From Neptunomonas qingdaonensis (GTDB lineage: Bacteria; Pseudomonadota; Gammaproteobacteria; Pseudomonadales; Balneatricaceae): a DNA stretch of 64,000 nucleotides. The notes under the pieces are model-generated. The model searched no databases, had not been told where the DNA came from, and worked only from the letters and a program-made list of their open reading frames with translations. The translations under genes were made by a program, and so were the position numbers. Where the stretch lies: contig NZ_FOOU01000002.1 in the NCBI RefSeq assembly GCF_900113275.1, forward strand, positions 124,001-188,000, read 5' to 3'. Positions 57,537 through 64,000 of this stretch are shown piece after piece; the stretch's first letter is position 1; each line of letters starts with the position of its first letter.

Positions 57537-59549
57537 ATGCAACCTTACAATGCCCAGCTCATCTGGACTAAAGGTGTTCCTCTTTCTGAATCATTCGGTG
57601 ATTTTTACAGTAGCTGCGTCGATGCTATAGCTGAAAGCCGCTATGTGTTTATTGATGGCAACCAGATTACACAACGCGCTGCGCTGCATCCGACGACCCG
57701 CCTGACTATCGCTGAAAGCGGATTTGGCACAGGTACAAATCTGCTCTGCACGCTCACCTTACTCAACGAGTTATCCTCTACTTCGCATTATGGGTTGCAT
57801 TTTATTTCAACTGAACTTTACCCAGTCTCTTATAACGACCTACAAAACGTCTTATCCAAACAGCCGCAATTCGGCCACTTTGCGAATCAATTACTTTCAC
57901 AATACCCTCCCGTTATTAAAGGCATGCATCGCTTTATTTTCGATCAGGGGCGCTTTTATTTAACCCTGTGCATCGGAGATACGACAGAGAGCCTGGCACG
58001 CATAAACACACCCGTTGACGCCTGGTATTTAGACGGTTTTTCCCCCGCGAAAAATCCAGATATGTGGAGTGCTCAGCTTTTTCAGCAAATGGCGCGTTTA
58101 AGTAAGCCAAACACCACATTAGCCACCTATGCAGCGGCCAGTTTTGTCCGAAAAGGGCTCATAGAGCAGGGCTTTACTATTAAAAAAAGACCAGGATTTG
58201 GTAAAAAACGCGATATGCTAATCGGTCAGTTCCAAGCAGACACGCCGACAGTAACAACGTCGCACGCGCCCTGGTTTGCCCCCTCGGCAATATCTGAGCC
58301 GGAATTAACGAAAGCAAAAACCGCGATCGTCATAGGTGCCGGATTGGCTGGCTGCGCTACCGCTGAAGCATTGGCTCGCAGAGGCATTAAAGTACAACTC
58401 ATTGACCAGCAGGATAGTATTTGTACGGAGGCCTCAGGCAACCGCCAGGGAGCCCTGTATGCCAAGCTCCCCACATTACCAACACTGGGAGGTGAGATGC
58501 ACCTTTGCGGCCTGGAGTACACATTACGCTTGCTCAACATCTATGGCTGCCTGGACAACCAAACTGCCTCACAGTGCGGTGTATTGCAATTAGCCACCTC
58601 TGTTAAAGAAGCTGACCGACAACAGGCTATTACCTCCGGAGGCTATTACAGCCGCGAGGTCGTATCACTGGTTTCTGCTGAAGAAGCGACAAACATTGCC
58701 GGCACCAAGATTGATCATCAGGCACTACACTTTCCGCGGGCTGGCTGGGTCTACCCTAAAGGTTTTTGCGAAGCACTGATCAAACATGTAAATATCAAGC
58801 TAACATTATCCACCAGCATTACTTCGCTAACCCAAACGACAGCTAAGCAGTGGTGTGTGACCGATCAAAACAACCAACAGCATAATGCCGATATTGTCGT
58901 CGTCGCATCGGCCTCGCATGCAAAAAAATTCGATCATTTGAACCACCTGCCCATCAAACCTATTCGCGGCCAGGTCTCTTCAGTTAAAGCTCCTTCGGCT
59001 AAAGTTTCTTCACCCAAAGCCAGCGACACGCCTCAACTCAAAACCGTCGTTTGTGGAGCAGGCTATATCTCGCCATCACTGGATGGCTTCTATAGCTTCG
59101 GCGCAACGTTTGATCTGCATGACCAATCGCCGGAATTAAGAGAGGCTGACCATAAAAGTAATTTGACGATGTTGTCTAACGCTGTTCCTGATTTTGCCAG
59201 CACGCTCCCGCCTATTGATGAGTGGCAAGGCAAAGTGGGATATCGCTGTTCAACGCCTGATTACCTGCCGATTGCCGGACCTGCGCCTATTTTTAATGAA
59301 TATATTAAGCGCTATGCAAAACTCAGAAAGGATAAAAACTGGAAATTCGACAACCAGCCGGCGCCGCTGCACACCGGACTGTATGTCAATGTAGGCCACG
59401 GCTCAAAAGGCCTGATCACCGCACCGCTGGCGGCCGAACATCTGGCTTCATCAATTTGCGGCGAGCCTAGCCCGCTACCTCAGGATATTAGTTATGCATT
59501 ACATCCTGCGCGCTTTATTATCAAATCACTGATCCGCAGAAAAGGATAA
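57537..59549 (+). CDS. mnmC: Bifunctional tRNA mnm5s2U biosynthesis protein MnmC
   Basis: MnmC finishes the mnm5 group at U34 of tRNAs for Lys, Glu and Gln. The N-terminal methyltransferase has ESGFGTGTNLL and DAWYLDGFSPAKNPDMW. The C-terminal FAD oxidase domain has IVIGAGLAGCATAEALARRG. I start at 57537 (MQPYNAQLIW), the normal family start; 57498 adds 13 residues. Length from there, 670 residues, matches E. coli (668). Its substrates include tRNA-Lys, the classical PrrC target, though the genes are far apart. Confidence 0.94.
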   Translation: MQPYNAQLIWTKGVPLSESFGDFYSSCVDAIAESRYVFIDGNQITQRAALHPTTRLTIAESGFGTGTNLLCTLTLLNELSSTSHYGLHFISTELYPVSYNDLQNVLSKQPQFGHFANQLLSQYPPVIKGMHRFIFDQGRFYLTLCIGDTTESLARINTPVDAWYLDGFSPAKNPDMWSAQLFQQMARLSKPNTTLATYAAASFVRKGLIEQGFTIKKRPGFGKKRDMLIGQFQADTPTVTTSHAPWFAPSAISEPELTKAKTAIVIGAGLAGCATAEALARRGIKVQLIDQQDSICTEASGNRQGALYAKLPTLPTLGGEMHLCGLEYTLRLLNIYGCLDNQTASQCGVLQLATSVKEADRQQAITSGGYYSREVVSLVSAEEATNIAGTKIDHQALHFPRAGWVYPKGFCEALIKHVNIKLTLSTSITSLTQTTAKQWCVTDQNNQQHNADIVVVASASHAKKFDHLNHLPIKPIRGQVSSVKAPSAKVSSPKASDTPQLKTVVCGAGYISPSLDGFYSFGATFDLHDQSPELREADHKSNLTMLSNAVPDFASTLPPIDEWQGKVGYRCSTPDYLPIAGPAPIFNEYIKRYAKLRKDKNWKFDNQPAPLHTGLYVNVGHGSKGLITAPLAAEHLASSICGEPSPLPQDISYALHPARFIIKSLIRRKG

Positions 59550-59690
59550 GCAGACAACGAGGGTACTTAAGACTCACTCAAATTAGCCGATAGATAGGCC
59601 ATAACAGGATAAGATAACTAAGCCATCTAATTAGAGCATCTATATAGCAACCCCGGTTTCAGGGGATATAGCACATATGGAGGACTGCAT

Positions 59691-60368
59691 ATGTCGTTAA
59701 TTGTAATCGATCACGGCAACCGGATTGAAACACCGGTGAAGTCGTTATTCCCAGCCCGGGGGGTTGAACAAACATCCCCGACTAAAGCGATACATGACAG
59801 TGCTGGACTAGAAAAACGTGTACACGCCGATGGCGAGAGCTTCACCAATATACTGAAGCATGAAACAAAGCAGCCACTTAAAGACAGTTCGTCACAGACT
59901 AACAACCCCAATAACCCCTATAGCACCGACGATACCTACAGTGCCATCAACCCTGAAAAACTAAAACCAAGAGCGAACAGACTTAAAGTCGCTCAAGTCA
60001 TGAGCCACCCGGTGCATACTATTGCACGCGAAGTAACCTTCAATACCGCATGGAAGAGGATGCAGGAATTACATGTCAGCCACTTGATGGTCACGGGAAA
60101 CAATGGAGAACCTGTCGGCATTATCTCGCACATAGATATTATTGAACACGGTAAAGAGTCGCCTGTCAGCATCGCTAACTATTACACTAAACAGTTGATA
60201 GCTGCTTCACCTGACACTGATATATCAGTGATTTCATCGAGCTTTATTGAGTACGAGATCAATGCGATGCCCGTTTTTGATAGCAACAATCAACTGCTTG
60301 GAATTGTCTGCCGGTCTGATCTTTTAAGACTGTTAATAAGCGGTTCGCATATCGAAAGCTGGGCCTGA
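59691..60368 (+). CDS. Tandem CBS-domain protein with disordered N-terminus
   Basis: The 225-residue protein has about 95 residues of polar low-complexity sequence and then a CBS pair: VAQVMSHPVHTIAREVTF/GIISHIDIIEHG and the second repeat ending LGIVCRSDLLRLL. CBS pairs bind adenine nucleotides and regulate partners; no catalytic domain is present. A GGAGG ribosome site precedes the ATG. It is a single gene between mnmC and the convergent yheU. The CBS part looks like HPP/DUF294-type stand-alone regulators. Confidence 0.83.
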   Translation: MSLIVIDHGNRIETPVKSLFPARGVEQTSPTKAIHDSAGLEKRVHADGESFTNILKHETKQPLKDSSSQTNNPNNPYSTDDTYSAINPEKLKPRANRLKVAQVMSHPVHTIAREVTFNTAWKRMQELHVSHLMVTGNNGEPVGIISHIDIIEHGKESPVSIANYYTKQLIAASPDTDISVISSSFIEYEINAMPVFDSNNQLLGIVCRSDLLRLLISGSHIESWA

Positions 60369-60454
60369 TATCTATACTTAACGGCCACTACACTTAGAAC
60401 CCAGCACACCTGAATCCCGCTTTCGCTGCTTGTCTGATCCGTTAATTTTTCACG

Positions 60455-62751
<2,297 letters not shown>

Positions 62752-62812
62752 TCAGACTATAAAAGATGACAAATTACTTACGAGAGCTATTTACACTGAT
62801 GATTTACAAAAG

Positions 62813-64000
62813 TCACTTACGACGATGCCGGTTATGCATTTCATATTCACGGATACGCTCACGATAATGTGCTTTAGTCTGAGGACGCATCACCGAGCGG
62901 TTTTCATCAAGCAGATCCCCACCTAAGTGTTTGGATACAGTTTCCGCTGTCGCCAGCATACACTCGAACGCATTTTTCACATCAGCAGGCTCGCTCATAG
63001 ACATGAAAAAGCTGACACCCGGCGTTGTCATCTCGTCCATATGCTCCAGATCGAATGTTCCAGGATTAACAGCATTCGCCATACTAAACTGTACCGCGCC
63101 TTTATCAATTCCCTCTTCAAAACGATGGAACAAACTCATATCTCCAAAGCGCATACCGCAAGCCAAGACTACCTGCAGAAGAGTTTGCCCATCCAGTTGA
63201 TGCTGCTTACCCACCACGGTTATAACCAAAACTTCTTCGGGCTCTGGTGCATGCTCGCGCGCTTTACGATCACTGCGGGCATGCTCCAAATTATCTTTAT
63301 CAAACGCGGGGTCTTTATCAAACGAGGTATCGTTCTCAAACAAGGAATCCTGCTCAGGCAAGTGTGCAGCATTGCCCTCCGATTTAAAATGGTGAGCTGA
63401 TGACGCAGCAGTGTCGTCCTGTGTCGCTTGACGTTCATCTTCAGGTGCCTCAAAAACTTTCACATCAGCAGCGGCAGGCACTTTATCTTCTGAATCAATT
63501 TTTTCTTCAGCAATAAACGCTTCCCGGACATCTTCTGCTTCAGCGTGAACCGCCCTCATATCACTTTCATTAGAATAACGATCATCAGTTACAGATTGAT
63601 CACCGCTCTTATTACTATAATCAGGGGTACTATATGCATCAGTATCTGAAGCCTCGGCTTCACCTGTGGCGGATTTCTCTGGGTAAAAAAACATCTCTTC
63701 CTGAGCCGCCGAAACGCTCTCCTCATCATGCTTTTCTGATGCCTGTCGCATTAAGACAGTAATAGGCTGCTCAAGATCAAAAAGCTCAGATGCCTGATCT
63801 GATTTTTTTACAGCCTCTTCATCAACGACAGCCCGTCTGACAGGCGAGAGTATTTCTGGAATATCATCAAAAAGCGGATCTAATTCCTCTTGCTGGGTAA
63901 CTGCATGCTCTGTATTGTAAGTCGCTTTCCCAGCAGTAGCTCCGAGGCTAGAGCTTCCAGCATTAGGCCTCGCATCGTTAGTCTTACCAACGTGCGCCTG
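62813..64000 (-). CDS. zipA: Cell division protein ZipA, 5' partial
   Basis: ZipA tethers FtsZ to the inner membrane. The reading frame runs open to the right window edge, so the N-terminal membrane anchor is not seen. Visible are a DPLFDDIPEILSPVRR segment, a long acidic Ala/Asp/Glu/Ser-rich linker, and the C-terminal FtsZ-binding domain (from LVITVVGKQHQLDGQTLLQ to HYRERIREYE). The linker includes a short repeat around FDKDPAFDKD. The ATG at 63751 is internal, not the true start. Confidence 0.92.
   Translation of the reverse strand, partial: QAHVGKTNDARPNAGSSSLGATAGKATYNTEHAVTQQEELDPLFDDIPEILSPVRRAVVDEEAVKKSDQASELFDLEQPITVLMRQASEKHDEESVSAAQEEMFFYPEKSATGEAEASDTDAYSTPDYSNKSGDQSVTDDRYSNESDMRAVHAEAEDVREAFIAEEKIDSEDKVPAAADVKVFEAPEDERQATQDDTAASSAHHFKSEGNAAHLPEQDSLFENDTSFDKDPAFDKDNLEHARSDRKAREHAPEPEEVLVITVVGKQHQLDGQTLLQVVLACGMRFGDMSLFHRFEEGIDKGAVQFSMANAVNPGTFDLEHMDEMTTPGVSFFMSMSEPADVKNAFECMLATAETVSKHLGGDLLDENRSVMRPQTKAHYRERIREYEMHNRHRRK

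Overview
This window is most likely chromosomal DNA of a gammaproteobacterium. The evidence is the order lptD-surA-pdxA-rsmA-apaG-apaH, the tsaD/rpsU-yqeY-dnaG-rpoD macromolecular synthesis locus, the amgK-murU recycling pair and the zipA-ligA-yheU group. A marine Oceanospirillales-type host is a guess from gene content and cannot be proved here.

Layout. Bases 1-19.1 kb are core genome: envelope biogenesis (DUF3530-like protein, DjlA, MurU/AmgK, LptD, SurA), cofactor and tRNA/rRNA maintenance (PdxA, RsmA, ApaG, ApaH, GlpE, Cca, FolB, FolK, TsaD), then rpsU-yqeY-dnaG and rpoD. At 19160 a tRNA-Ile2 (CAT) gene begins and is cut in its anticodon loop. Its 3' half resumes at 38501. Between the halves lies a 19.3-kb integrated element with an 8-bp core CTCATAAT at both ends. 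It carries a bacteriocin-like 60-residue peptide with two unknown genes, a tyrosine integrase, an intact second CAT tRNA with its own promoter, a type IC restriction-modification operon with the anticodon nuclease prrC between hsdS and hsdR, a PHP-domain/SMC-like ATPase gene flanked by covarying hairpin repeats, and a replication-like block (ATPase, stand-alone family-A DNA polymerase, unknown 208-residue protein) divergent from an unknown 348-residue gene. From 38.9 to 57.3 kb, all on the minus strand, is a glycan cluster. It makes UDP-GlcNAc-derived uronic acids (TviB/TviC types), a 4,6-dehydratase product, and a nonulosonic acid (NeuA/B/C/D types plus an aminotransferase with an N-terminal CBS unit) that is probably acetamidino-modified (WbpG type with HisH/HisF). 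A MurJ-like flippase, an initiating sugar transferase, AsnB, an HpcH/HpaI-type aldolase and one putative glycosyltransferase complete it. From 57.5 kb to the end is core genome again: mnmC, a CBS-domain gene, yheU, ligA and zipA (cut by the window edge).

Most notable result. The element appears to destroy the host tRNA-Ile2 gene rather than rebuild it at a junction, and it carries a complete tRNA with the same anticodon and Ile2-like features behind a plausible promoter. This looks like replacement of an essential gene by a mobile element. The same element encodes a family-A polymerase and a helicase-like ATPase, which makes it resemble a pipolin built on PolA instead of PolB, and it is loaded with anti-phage functions.
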